Shown piece by piece: positions 1 through 8,440 of a DNA stretch of 15,243 nucleotides. Made by a program: the position numbers and the translations under genes. The notes under the pieces were generated by a model. That model searched no databases and was not told where the DNA came from. It was given only the letters and a program-made list of their open reading frames with translations. This stretch comes from Chloroflexota bacterium (GTDB lineage Bacteria; Chloroflexota; Anaerolineae; J102): NCBI GenBank assembly GCA_003353825.1, contig PIVW01000092.1, positions 1 through 15,243 of the forward strand. Direction: 5' to 3'. The number at the start of each line of letters is the position of its first letter. Position 1 is the first letter of the stretch.

Positions 1-79
1 GATACTTTGTATTTGTTGTATCTTGTCGTTCTAACGAAAGCTTAGGTTGCTGTCAAATAGATCTACTCGAGGGGGAGTT

Positions 80-1807
80 CTAAAAATACTGAGAAAGCAA
101 TCGGTAGAGTTCGCTAATGGTCTCGATATCACCTTCTCGCGCCTGGCCGCCACTGACTTCTGCCAGTGCGTTCAGGACGGCAAAATCGGCGTCGTTGCCG
201 TAACCTATGGCAAAGATGACGACCGGAACACCGCGATCATTCTCGCGTGCGATCTCACTCATTAGATCGGCAAGATCGACCCCGCTGGCATTCTCCTGGC
301 CATCGGTCATCGCTACAATGGCGTTGATGCGATCCGAGTCGCCCTCACGTTGCATGCGCACATAGGCCGCACGGACGGCATCCAATAATGCCGTATCACC
401 ACCGGCATAAAGTGAGAGGATACTTTGCTCAAGGGTCTGGCGATGCGCGTCATCTATGACAGCGAGTGGGATAATATTGTAGACAGTGCCGGCAAATTCA
501 ACCATGCCCACACGATCCTGCGTGCCCTGGATCTGATCGACAAAGGTATTGAGGGCAGCACGAACATTTTCGATTTTATCTCCTTCCATCGATCCTGACG
601 TATCTACCACCAAGAAGACATTGGAAGGGCGCTTGGTGTACAACCAGGCATTTTGTACGACATCAACCACAGTGGGGCCGGGCATTTGTAAGGTGGTCTG
701 CGGCTCTTTGGGATCTACACCATTGGCAATACTGATGGGAGATCCGGGGCTATCCAAGGGGATTGAGAGATCGGCAGGGCGAAATCCACGTGCCAGGATA
801 TGCTTCTGCTGCTCGGGCCTACGTAAGAATTCGCTCAGTGCTATAAATGTACGGCGTTGGTTGTCGGTTATGCTGGGATCATCGAGCAATGCCAGGGGAT
901 GATCTTCCCACAGCGTGCCTTCACGGGGGTAGATAGCGACCAAGGGATCGTTCCCCGCCTGGTTGTGTTGAGCGACCAACGCTTCCATCACAATCAGTGC
1001 ATCTAGATAGTCACGTCCCTGGTCGCGCATCCGTTGCATAGCTGTCGCTTCGTTCTCACCATACAGGCTGATGGTGCTTTCAACATCCCGTACATAATCG
1101 AGCGTCTCTTGTCTTAGAACGTCTTCTTCGCTCAAAGCTCGAGTCTTGCCGGCGCCTGCGTAAAACTCGGCCAGGGTGGCAAGCATGCCGCTGGCATAGC
1201 TGGTGCTGGCATGGCTCCAGCGGAAACCATCATCTTTCGCAGCGCGGACCTGTAGATCCGTCCATCCGACTTGCAGGTTCGTCCCCCGCAACACCTGAGC
1301 GACCTCCGGCCAGGCAGCGATGACGATGGGGCTGACGGCGTAGCGCGAGCTATCTGCCACGCGCCGGGGTGCGATACCGCTCTCGCCATCACGGTGCATT
1401 TCGGCCCAACGCAGATCCAGTTGGTCAAGCCACAACGAAGCGTCTGGAGTCAGGGCTTGAAAGCCGGGCGTATCGCCCAGAGCTGCTTCTACCATCTGGT
1501 CGGGGGCTAATTCTACCAGCCGTACCTGCATAAGTTCATCATCTGGTGAACGTTGACGGGTGTCGTTGAAAGCCTGCGCCAAATCGACAACCAAGTCTGC
1601 TTTTTCCGGAGAATAGGCAAGAACCAGAATCGCGGAGTTGGGATCGGTGATGGGCGCCTCGGGCGCTTGTCTGGAGGCTGTGTCATCGACGCGATCCACA
1701 ACGATGAGAATCAAAGTACAGGCGAAGCAAATGAAGACCAGGCCAACCAGAGCGAGGACAGCGATGCGGAGAAATGTACGATTGTTTTTCTGCTTCTTGC
1801 CGGTCAT
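80..1807 (-). CDS. Membrane-anchored solute-binding-like + VWA domain protein
   Basis: The protein has 575 aa. A short basic N-terminus (MTGKKQKNNR) leads into a membrane segment at about residues 12-37 with no lipobox at a cleavage position, so it is probably a signal anchor with the bulk outside the cytoplasm. Residues about 57-385 resemble a type 2 periplasmic binding fold, and residues about 395-575 form a von Willebrand A domain. The MIDAS is complete: DTSGS at 402-406, Thr472 in GGDT, and Asp502 in TDG, so divalent-metal-dependent protein binding is expected. The start at 1807 follows an AGAGG ribosome site that overlaps the stop of the upstream solute-binding gene (gap 10 nt), which implies co-translation. 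The binding-like part is a diverged relative of that upstream protein (compare ILARGFRP here with ILYGLRP there). No permease is adjacent, so a sensing or adhesive role is more likely than import. Domain calls are firm for VWA and moderate for the binding fold; the ligand is unknown. Confidence 0.9.
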   Translation of the reverse strand: MTGKKQKNNRTFLRIAVLALVGLVFICFACTLILIVVDRVDDTASRQAPEAPITDPNSAILVLAYSPEKADLVVDLAQAFNDTRQRSPDDELMQVRLVELAPDQMVEAALGDTPGFQALTPDASLWLDQLDLRWAEMHRDGESGIAPRRVADSSRYAVSPIVIAAWPEVAQVLRGTNLQVGWTDLQVRAAKDDGFRWSHASTSYASGMLATLAEFYAGAGKTRALSEEDVLRQETLDYVRDVESTISLYGENEATAMQRMRDQGRDYLDALIVMEALVAQHNQAGNDPLVAIYPREGTLWEDHPLALLDDPSITDNQRRTFIALSEFLRRPEQQKHILARGFRPADLSIPLDSPGSPISIANGVDPKEPQTTLQMPGPTVVDVVQNAWLYTKRPSNVFLVVDTSGSMEGDKIENVRAALNTFVDQIQGTQDRVGMVEFAGTVYNIIPLAVIDDAHRQTLEQSILSLYAGGDTALLDAVRAAYVRMQREGDSDRINAIVAMTDGQENASGVDLADLMSEIARENDRGVPVVIFAIGYGNDADFAVLNALAEVSGGQAREGDIETISELYRLLSQYF

Positions 1808-1817
1808 GAATCTACCT

Positions 1818-3065
1818 CTACCGAGCCACGTTCAATTCGAACCAGCGCAAGAGGGCTTGCAGGACGTCTCTATCAGGAGAACGCATGGCGCTGGTGCGGG
1901 GTACAACCGCTGCCACCCCCTGGTCCTGCCATTCTACAAAGGGGCTCTCTGCACTGTCGGTGACTGACACATCAGAACTAACTGGCCGCAAACCATACAG
2001 TATAGCTTGTTGTTGGATCTCTGGAGAGAGCAAGTACTGCTCGAATTCGAGCGCTGCGTTCTTTTGCAAGGCGCTGGTTTCGGGGCCGATCCAGATCGTC
2101 ATAGGGAAGTCAAACCATGTCACATAATCGGGGTAGCGTAATACGAGGGGCTCGCCCCAGCGGTTGAGGATGCCCTGCATATTGTTCAAGAGATCGCTTT
2201 CCAAAAGTAAACCGCCATCGCCAACCGAGTAACCGAAGAGTGCAAAGTCCTCAGCCGTGTAGGCGGAAGCGCCACTAAGATCGGTGGTGGCGCTCAAAGT
2301 CTCTTCGAGCCAGGCCTGAAACTCGGGATTGGTTACATCCTCGGTGGAGATATTGGGGCGGTCGTAGTATTCTCCGGCAGCCGCGATCATGGCAGCCAGA
2401 CCTCCAACATTTTTGCGTGGATCGGGTACTACCAGTTTGAAAAAGCCCCAGCTATCTTTGCCACCCAACTCGGGCCAGCCTCCTTTGGCTGTGGCGGCAT
2501 CATGAACCGTTTGCCAACCCAGATCACCGAAGGTTTCATCCAGAACATCGGCGCGGCTTTGATAAATACCCCAACTGCTCAGGCTAAGGGCCACCGGGCG
2601 GGCGCGATACTCGCCATCGCTCAAGAAGACGTCTCGTCCCAGGCGTTCGTTGTAGGCAGCATTGGCCAGCTCGGGCAGATAACGGCTGTCAGGAATCCAG
2701 GCGGTGGGGAAGCGCTCCAGATCCTGCTTCTGTTCGGCGCTCAAGCTTACAAGATCAGTGCCCGTTTCCAGTGCTGAATATTCATTACGGTCGAACTTTC
2801 CTAAGGCAGTGAGACCATCCATGGCGATGATCTCGACCCGGATTCTCTCCCCTTCCAGACGGTGATCCGCCTGATTAAAACGATCGGCCGCAGCGCGCAC
2901 CCAGGGCTCGACTGGCAAGGCCGTGAGGATACGCACCTCGATAGGGCCCTGAGGTGTGACGACCAAGGGTCGTTCTCGGTCGATTGCGCGTAAAACGAGA
3001 GCAACGCCGACAATGAGGATGGCGATACCAACGATGGCGATAAAGACGATACGGCTTCGTTTCAT
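1818..3065 (-). CDS. Membrane-anchored extracellular solute-binding-like protein
   Basis: The protein has 415 aa counted from the ATG at 3065 (MKRSRIVF). An upstream in-frame start at 3152 would add 29 residues before the membrane segment and run into the preceding gene, so I prefer the internal start even though its Shine-Dalgarno is weak. A hydrophobic segment at about residues 7-26 follows a basic start and has no lipobox cysteine, suggesting an uncleaved anchor. The rest resembles family 1 extracellular solute-binding proteins, with aromatic-rich stretches such as VTWFDFPMTIWIG and a C-terminal helix with ILYGLRPVSSD. It lies directly upstream of the VWA protein and shares its fold and several motif positions, so the two look like an old duplication in which one copy gained VWA. 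No transporter genes flank it. The ligand cannot be read from the sequence. Confidence 0.85.
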   Translation of the reverse strand: MKRSRIVFIAIVGIAILIVGVALVLRAIDRERPLVVTPQGPIEVRILTALPVEPWVRAAADRFNQADHRLEGERIRVEIIAMDGLTALGKFDRNEYSALETGTDLVSLSAEQKQDLERFPTAWIPDSRYLPELANAAYNERLGRDVFLSDGEYRARPVALSLSSWGIYQSRADVLDETFGDLGWQTVHDAATAKGGWPELGGKDSWGFFKLVVPDPRKNVGGLAAMIAAAGEYYDRPNISTEDVTNPEFQAWLEETLSATTDLSGASAYTAEDFALFGYSVGDGGLLLESDLLNNMQGILNRWGEPLVLRYPDYVTWFDFPMTIWIGPETSALQKNAALEFEQYLLSPEIQQQAILYGLRPVSSDVSVTDSAESPFVEWQDQGVAAVVPRTSAMRSPDRDVLQALLRWFELNVAR

Positions 3066-3133
3066 GAAATTAGCTCGCGAATTCGTGACGCGGAGGAGGA
3101 AACTACTAGGGATGGGGTCAGAACTCCAGGTTG

Positions 3134-3616
3134 TTAGCCAGATCTCAACCAATAGTGTTCGCTACCCATTCTGGCTTCTTGTTTACGATGCTCATCATAG
3201 GGTATTCCAGCGATTTCGGCTATGTTTTCCGCCAGGTCAAGCGTGTGTCCTGCGAAAATCCAGACATCTGGTTGCAAGCTTGTGAGGATAGATGTTTGCC
3301 AGTAGCCGGGTCTAGGCAAGATGCGAACACCATCTATCTGTGCCCAGGGCACGAAGAAATCTTTGTTCTGGCCGTCGGGTGGTTGCGGATGCCCCAAAAA
3401 GGTGATGCCTTTTTCCGAAAGTACGAGCGACAGGCGGCGGCTTGGCGTCCAGTTCTTACGAGAGGCATAGAGGGCAGCGATAGCCATGCTCACCAGCACG
3501 AGCAAACTCAACCATAAACCTGTACCCTTGTAGCTGAGAAGGATAAGGATCAGACCGAGGCCAATGAGAGCACCGTACACCCACCAGCCTCGGTAGAGTA
3601 ACGTTTCGTAAGTCAT
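3134..3616 (-). CDS. Small membrane protein with PH-like C-terminal domain
   Basis: The protein has 160 aa. Two hydrophobic segments at about residues 12-28 and 33-50 form a short hairpin. They are followed by a cytoplasmic-looking beta-rich part, about 60-145, with the pattern LSLVLSEKGITF ... FFVPWAQIDGVRIL that is typical of bacterial PH-like (bPH/YcxB-like) domains. The start at 3616 is an ATG; the nearest purine run sits too close to be a good Shine-Dalgarno. It stands 94 bp after pspA and 68 bp before the solute-binding gene, in the same direction, so it probably belongs to the same transcript. The family is known as small membrane proteins of mostly unknown function. The PH call rests on pattern only. 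Confidence 0.75.
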   Translation of the reverse strand: MTYETLLYRGWWVYGALIGLGLILILLSYKGTGLWLSLLVLVSMAIAALYASRKNWTPSRRLSLVLSEKGITFLGHPQPPDGQNKDFFVPWAQIDGVRILPRPGYWQTSILTSLQPDVWIFAGHTLDLAENIAEIAGIPYDEHRKQEARMGSEHYWLRSG

Positions 3617-3710
3617 GCCTTTACATCGATCTCATTTCAACGGAAAGCAGGTGAAATCTGGAGACGCAACACGCTCTACGAAGCACGGCAACTTTGAACA
3701 AGCGTCGAAG

Positions 3711-4400
3711 TCATAAAGCAGCCGCATCACTCATGCCCAAACGAGCGCGGCGGGCAGCCAATTGCTGTTCGATCTCATTGGTTTCCAGCACTTCTTCCAT
3801 CTGCCGATCGAGTTTTTGCGAATCAATCTCACTTTGGGCTGTGGCTTTGTCAAGCCGGCGCTGAATCGAATCTCTGATGTCTTCCATGCCCGAGGCTTCG
3901 GTGCTGACATCTCCGACGGCCTTGACCGCATCGTGGGCCGCTTCCTTGCTTTTTGCCAGTTCCACCATGGCCTGCAAGTGGATGCGCTCTTGTTTGACTT
4001 CAGTCAGCTTGGCTTCCAGGCGTAATTTGGCCTCTAGAAGCTTCTGGTATTCGGCCTCCTGGGCATCAGCTTGCTCCCGATAGGTGTCTGCCAGGCGCTT
4101 CATGGTGTTGTAGCGGCTCTGGGCGGCGATAGCCAGCTTCTCGTTACCTTCGCGTAAGAATAGATCAATGTTGCGATCCAATTCTTCGGCTTTGGCATCG
4201 AATTCGCGTTGCTTGCGGCGCAAGGTTTTGGATTCACCGCCCACGGTGGCGGCGGCATCTTCCAACGCTTCCAGGTTATCTTCTACGCGGCGGATATATT
4301 CGTCTACAACCGCAAGGCTGTTGGCCTGGAGAGCCTGGTTGGCCATCCAATGTAAATTGGCAGAGATCAGGACGCTGACTTTTTCAAGAAGGGATGCCAT
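3711..4400 (-). CDS. pspA: PspA/IM30 (Vipp1) family membrane-stress protein
   Basis: The protein has 229 aa, the usual length of the family, and is almost wholly helical and charged. The N-terminal helix (MASLLEKVSVLISANLHWMA) is amphipathic, as expected for the membrane-binding helix. Long coiled-coil helices follow, with the typical stretch of Glu, Lys, Arg and Ala. In the family, PspA/IM30 oligomers coat and stabilise damaged inner membrane and resemble ESCRT-III. The ATG at 4400 has an AGGAG ribosome site at 4410-4414, 9 nt away. Its 193-bp upstream gap makes it the likely first gene of a block with the PH-like, solute-binding-like and VWA genes, which places these in an envelope-stress context. 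No PspF, PspB or PspC is seen, so control differs from the enterobacterial Psp system. Confidence 0.9.
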   Translation of the reverse strand: MASLLEKVSVLISANLHWMANQALQANSLAVVDEYIRRVEDNLEALEDAAATVGGESKTLRRKQREFDAKAEELDRNIDLFLREGNEKLAIAAQSRYNTMKRLADTYREQADAQEAEYQKLLEAKLRLEAKLTEVKQERIHLQAMVELAKSKEAAHDAVKAVGDVSTEASGMEDIRDSIQRRLDKATAQSEIDSQKLDRQMEEVLETNEIEQQLAARRARLGMSDAAAL

Positions 4401-4593
4401 GGGATTTTTCTCCTACTACTAGTCTGATATGTGTGGTTCGTTTTTTATTCGCAATATTCGAGTCAAAGTGATCACACCCCGTGTTAGGTGGATCGCAACC
4501 TTAGCTTAGCACAGGTGCGTGAAGTATCCTGACGGCAAGGTGACAAGAGACAGACAGGTTTTCGAAGAGGCTTAGTACCGGCACACAGATTCG
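4401..4593 (-). promoter_or_regulatory. Intergenic region upstream of pspA
   Basis: This 193-bp gap separates the end of the ATPase-winged-helix gene from pspA. On the minus strand it has a TTGACT box at 4451-4456 and an A-rich stretch downstream, but no convincing -10 hexamer at 16-18 bp. The pspA ribosome site AGGAG is at 4410-4414. I see no clear terminator hairpin with a U-tract. A promoter for pspA is likely here because of the gap, but I cannot place it firmly. Confidence 0.35.
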
Positions 4594-5940
4594 TTAGCCT
4601 ACCAGCTTGTAGCCACGTCCGCGCACGGTGATGATGTAGTGGGGGGATGAAGGATCGGGCTCGAGCTTGCGACGCAGGCGGCTGACCAATTTTTCGATAG
4701 AGGCATCATAGATTTCATCGACGTACTCTTCTCCCCACACCGCCTCGACAATGCTGTATTTGTCGCAGATCTTATTGAGGCGTCCGTAGAACAGCAACAG
4801 TAGTCTGTATTCGAGGTTGGTCAATGTTTCGATTGTCCTGCCCTCAACACTGACACTGCCCGATTCTACATCCAAACGCACCCCCTTCTCAGGGCCGAAC
4901 TGAACAGCGCTCTGGCGCTGTACGTAATCCTCGAACAAGGCACTAAAAAAGGCGAATCCTTCTTCTCGTTCGATTAGCAAACCCTTGCGAACCAACTCGC
5001 GCGCTGCCTGCGCATTACGCACGCCACTCGCTCGAAAGAGCCCTTCTAGCACTGCCCGTTCAGCGCCGGAAAGATATCGCCACATCTTCCGGCATTCGGC
5101 ACTTACGCTAGGATCTTCTCTCAACTTATCCCTGACCTCGCGGTGAATAAGCCAATCCTGGCTGTCACTACGCTCCGTCTCACCGGTGATGACAGCCAGC
5201 CGGCGACAGGCGATATCGCTCAGTGAGGGGTGTCCACCCGCTTGTTTAAGCAAAAAATCGATATCATTACCGTCGAAACTGGCATTCAGGAGTTGCGCTC
5301 GGGTCGAAATGTAAGCGCGAGCATTTTCTTTGTCTAATGGGCCCACGTAGTGTACATCAATGCCAAACAATTCTCTGAATTCATCCACCAGCTCACCGGT
5401 GCGTATATCTGCCAGCCTGCGGTCAGTAGCAGTGATATAGGTAAGTGCGGGACCGTAACGATCCTTCATCGCCCGAAGGTTCAAGAACACGCGGGCGTCA
5501 AGACCCTCATATGCCCCATCGAATTCATCGAATATCAATACCGAACGTCGCTGATGGGTTTCGATCTGGGTTGTGAGCGCCCGGCTAAAACTCAAGGGAA
5601 TATGGAAATCATTGGGTGGGTTCAGGAGCGTATCGTAAGCTTGCCGTAATTCTGCTGTCAGCGCAGGTTCGTCATTTTGTAAGTCGGCGATGAAGACGCG
5701 CAACACCAATTCATAAAATGCATGTTCACTCTGTTCGAGCATACGGTTGCAATCGATGTAGAAGAGATTGAGGTTGCCATCCAGATCGGGTCGAATCTCG
5801 GCCGGCAATTCTGTCAGGCATAATTCACGTAGCAGTGCTGACTTGCCCATATTGCTTACGCCGACAAGGCTGACACATTGGGCGCCGGCGATACGCTCAA
5901 GTAAGTAGCGTAAGTCGGCAGGGCGAGGATGTTGTGGCAT
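4594..5940 (-). CDS. P-loop ATPase with C-terminal OmpR-type winged helix
   Basis: The protein has 448 aa from the ATG at 5940 (MPQHPRPADL). An in-frame start at 6051 would overlap the previous gene by 107 bp and add unrelated sequence, so it is rejected. The chosen ATG lies 4 nt after the upstream stop. Residues about 10-300 form an AAA/STAND-like NTPase: Walker A GVSNMGKS at 27-34, Walker B VLIFDEFDG with Asp138 and Glu139, and an AGGHPSL motif near 234-240 like the GxP region of STAND ATPases. Residues about 352-448 form a winged helix of the PhoB/OmpR type (LTNLEYRLLLLF, SIEKLVSRLRRKLE, ITVRGRGYKLVG). There is no receiver domain. I infer an ATP-dependent transcription regulator, perhaps a switch responding to the membrane proteins encoded just upstream. 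Target promoters are unknown. Confidence 0.88.
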   Translation of the reverse strand: MPQHPRPADLRYLLERIAGAQCVSLVGVSNMGKSALLRELCLTELPAEIRPDLDGNLNLFYIDCNRMLEQSEHAFYELVLRVFIADLQNDEPALTAELRQAYDTLLNPPNDFHIPLSFSRALTTQIETHQRRSVLIFDEFDGAYEGLDARVFLNLRAMKDRYGPALTYITATDRRLADIRTGELVDEFRELFGIDVHYVGPLDKENARAYISTRAQLLNASFDGNDIDFLLKQAGGHPSLSDIACRRLAVITGETERSDSQDWLIHREVRDKLREDPSVSAECRKMWRYLSGAERAVLEGLFRASGVRNAQAARELVRKGLLIEREEGFAFFSALFEDYVQRQSAVQFGPEKGVRLDVESGSVSVEGRTIETLTNLEYRLLLLFYGRLNKICDKYSIVEAVWGEEYVDEIYDASIEKLVSRLRRKLEPDPSSPHYIITVRGRGYKLVG

Positions 5941-5944
5941 TAAG

Positions 5945-6610
5945 TTAGCTGCCCCCTGAGAGCAGTTGGCTCCAAATATGTATAAGATACTGAATACGAT
6001 CGATGAATAACGTGATACGTGCCCCGGCTGTAGTTGCCAGCAACGCACCAAATGCGATCATGAGTGCCCAGAAACCGTATTTACCAATAATCGACAAGAA
6101 TAGCGAGGATCCAGTATTGTCAGTTTGTGAGCGTTGCTGGAAATAGACTAAGACAGCAATACTTGTCAGCGTGGCCACAACCACTGTGAGCGTATCTGCT
6201 GTCGAGGACGCCAGAGGCAAATAACTCATCGTAAGCGGCGCCAACAATTGTGGGATCAAGGTGCCACGCAACGCCCCAGCCAATACCAACGCTCCCCCCG
6301 ATCCTAACAATAAGCCCAGCGGAAGCAGGCCCACACTGCGAATCGCGATCGTTCCCGAGAAACGGAGCGCCAGCAAGGCAATAAGCAGTAGAGGGATGAA
6401 CCAGGGTATCCAAGCCAGCGGATCAGAGGTCTGTGGGAGTGCAAATCCGGGTAGGAGGACGGTCTTCAGGGTAATGGCTGCAACATAACCCGCCAGCGTA
6501 CCCAGTAAAAGATATTGAGCAGCACGAAAGGCGGCGTTGCTTCGCCAGACACGGCTAAATATCGCCAACGTTATTACGGTGGCGGTGAGCGTTCCTAGCA
6601 GTTCAGCCAT
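5945..6610 (-). CDS. Six-TM membrane protein, unknown function
   Basis: The protein has 221 aa from the ATG at 6610; a TTG one codon upstream is possible but unnecessary. Hydrophobic segments lie at about residues 4-20, 31-53, 65-82, 92-112, 136-156 and 173-196, with short loops and no recognisable catalytic motif. I do not recognise the family. It ends 4 nt before the ATPase-winged-helix start, so the two are almost certainly translated together. It begins 23 nt after the stop of the zinc-ribbon gene. The context suggests the membrane partner of the downstream ATPase/regulator, but that is inference. Confidence 0.75.
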   Translation of the reverse strand: MAELLGTLTATVITLAIFSRVWRSNAAFRAAQYLLLGTLAGYVAAITLKTVLLPGFALPQTSDPLAWIPWFIPLLLIALLALRFSGTIAIRSVGLLPLGLLLGSGGALVLAGALRGTLIPQLLAPLTMSYLPLASSTADTLTVVVATLTSIAVLVYFQQRSQTDNTGSSLFLSIIGKYGFWALMIAFGALLATTAGARITLFIDRIQYLIHIWSQLLSGGS

Positions 6611-6633
6611 CAATAGGGGCGGGTATCCACAGG

Positions 6634-7812
6634 TTATCTAAATACAGAGCGAATAAGAGCGATACAGACAACGCCGATCAAAAGAAGATGTAACAATGTT
6701 TGAGCGGTATGCTGTGACGTTGCCGGACCTTGTATGTGCAGTAATCGTTCATAGGCGAGGGCGTCTCCATAGCCGGACATGAGGGCGGCAATCTGATTGG
6801 TTTGCTCGTAGGGCCGTAAGACCGGAGCCACCGCACCCGAGGCGACCATAATAACGGGGATATCCAATCGGGTGGCGATCTGCTCGACCCATTCCTGGCT
6901 GGTGGCGGTCTCTGCACTGAATTCGATGATCAAGTCGAACGATTCCACCGTGTCGTCCGGGCCGAAACCCAATGTTCGGGCATTCATCGCCGAAAGGTTT
7001 GAGTCAGCGACAGTGGCCACCGATAGTGAGCGCAAAGCAGCTGCATCACCCGGAATAAAACCGAAATCAACCGGCCTGGGAGGTATCGATTGAATGCCGG
7101 GTGGACGCAAAAGATCGAACTGCGCCATGGCAGCGGCAGCAACGGCGGGGCCGGTGGGTCGCAGGCTGACATTGGCGATGCGGGCACCTTTTTGGTAAAG
7201 ATGTTGCAGAATGGGCAGGGCGAATAGCTGCATCTCACCCTGGGTGGTGGGTTCATAGTCCCACGCCAACAGTACCCGTGGTCGCTCAGGCAGGATCTCG
7301 ATATAGGTGTAAGCGGTTTCAACGGATGGGCGACGGGGAGCGGCCACATAGCTGGCCAGCGGATACCGCAGCCCAGCTATGACAAGGAGTAGGGCAAGTA
7401 GGGCCAGCACTAAGGGAAGACGAGATGGTTGCTCCTTGGCGGGTTCTTTATGGCGAACATGAGGTGGCAAAGGTGGTGGGGCAGCAACCCTCTGGTCTGA
7501 CTCCAACCACGCTGCTGGTTCTACGACCTCTGACTCGGGTTCAGCTATCTGAGAGGCGATGACTGCTGCTCCGGCCACCAGAAGGGCGTCAACCTCAGGC
7601 TCGGCGGCTTTTTCACGGACTTCAATAGCAGACAAATCGACATTACCGCTCAACTGCCCCGTGCTAATGATGGGTTCGGGGGGGATTAGACCTTGAATCT
7701 GCGCCAGCAATCGGGGTGGAGGCAGCGTGTTTGCATCCAATGGCTGAGCACAGCGTTCACATATTTTGGCCTCATCTGCGTTTTCGTGGCCGCAATTCGA
7801 GCAGGTGATCAT
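6634..7812 (-). CDS. Zinc-ribbon membrane protein with extracytoplasmic domain
   Basis: The protein has 392 aa. The N-terminus is a zinc ribbon with CxxC at Cys4/Cys7 and CxxC at Cys18/Cys21 (ITCSNCGHENADEAKICERC). A Pro- and Glu-rich linker of about 100 residues leads to a membrane segment at about 132-150. Residues about 165-365 are an alpha/beta-looking domain with motifs such as VLLAWDYEPTTQGE, GARIANVSLRPTGPA and FGFIPGD. A final membrane segment lies at about 371-388. The ribbon should be cytoplasmic and the large domain outside. I do not recognise the large domain; the ordered strands suggest a Rossmann-like or peptidase-like fold, which is a guess. It starts 2 nt after the preceding gene ends, so it is part of a tight operon. 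Confidence 0.8.
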   Translation of the reverse strand: MITCSNCGHENADEAKICERCAQPLDANTLPPPRLLAQIQGLIPPEPIISTGQLSGNVDLSAIEVREKAAEPEVDALLVAGAAVIASQIAEPESEVVEPAAWLESDQRVAAPPPLPPHVRHKEPAKEQPSRLPLVLALLALLLVIAGLRYPLASYVAAPRRPSVETAYTYIEILPERPRVLLAWDYEPTTQGEMQLFALPILQHLYQKGARIANVSLRPTGPAVAAAAMAQFDLLRPPGIQSIPPRPVDFGFIPGDAAALRSLSVATVADSNLSAMNARTLGFGPDDTVESFDLIIEFSAETATSQEWVEQIATRLDIPVIMVASGAVAPVLRPYEQTNQIAALMSGYGDALAYERLLHIQGPATSQHTAQTLLHLLLIGVVCIALIRSVFR

Positions 7813-7814
7813 GA

Positions 7815-8426
7815 TTATCGGTGCAGGCGAGCGAGAACGGAAAGAACGATGCCAAGTGCAAGGCCGATCAGTACGCCCCGAAAAGCGACGGCGGCCGGAC
7901 CGATCAGTATATTATGTCGCAATGCTGCCAACACCGGAAAGCGCTCGACCAAAGCGGGCGTCTGACCGATAAGCACGACGAGCAGGGTCGCCGCGAACAG
8001 AAACATGCCCACATCACGGACATGCAGACGCCGATACAGCGCATAGGCCAGGAAAATGGGCAGCAATGCGAAAAGTGCGGCCATGCCCGGTGCTATAGTC
8101 CAGCGATATATCCATAAACCCAATCCATTATTAAACCCTTCTGCCAGCAAACCGGCCACAAAAGTAACGATGAACCCCAATACCAGTAAACCACTAGCCG
8201 GATTCTGCATCAGCCGCCGGGCATGTTGTACCAGGAGATGGGTGGCAGCAAAAAGTAGACTGGCGCCCGTCAGCAACACAACCCATTGTAAAATGGGCTG
8301 GGCGATACCATCGAGGGTTGGGGATGGCAAAAAGTAGTTGAAAAAGATAATTGCTCCGCTCAACATGCCAAACAGGAGTGCCAGCCAATGCATAACCTTG
8401 TAATTTGAAGATCGCTGGGGAACCAT
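7815..8426 (-). CDS. Six-TM membrane protein, unknown function
   Basis: The protein has 203 aa. Membrane segments lie at about residues 13-33, 43-64, 77-97, 107-129, 136-153 and 172-199. Between segments 2 and 3 lies a short basic loop (QHARRLMQN). The C-terminal segment is preceded by AVAFRGVLIGLALG, a small-residue-rich helix that could pack against a partner. I do not recognise the family. Its size and topology match the other six-TM gene in this operon, although I cannot align them with confidence. It is 14 nt downstream of the two-anchor protein gene and 2 nt upstream of the zinc-ribbon gene, so it probably acts with them in one membrane complex. Confidence 0.75.
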   Translation of the reverse strand: MVPQRSSNYKVMHWLALLFGMLSGAIIFFNYFLPSPTLDGIAQPILQWVVLLTGASLLFAATHLLVQHARRLMQNPASGLLVLGFIVTFVAGLLAEGFNNGLGLWIYRWTIAPGMAALFALLPIFLAYALYRRLHVRDVGMFLFAATLLVVLIGQTPALVERFPVLAALRHNILIGPAAVAFRGVLIGLALGIVLSVLARLHR

Positions 8427-8440
8427 AAAACGGGGTTTCT

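Noticed and set aside
1..79. Terminator or gene in the left-edge 79 bp
   Set aside because: I see only a few TTGTA-type repeats and a tiny TCGTT/AACGA palindrome with a 2-nt loop; no stable hairpin or coding signal.
3066..3152. Longer form of the solute-binding-like gene starting at 3152
   Set aside because: The extra 29 residues precede a normal basic-plus-hydrophobic anchor and overlap the PH-like gene end.
5941..6051. Longer form of the ATPase-winged-helix gene starting at 6051
   Set aside because: It would overlap the membrane-protein gene by over 100 bp, and the extra residues are that gene read in another frame.
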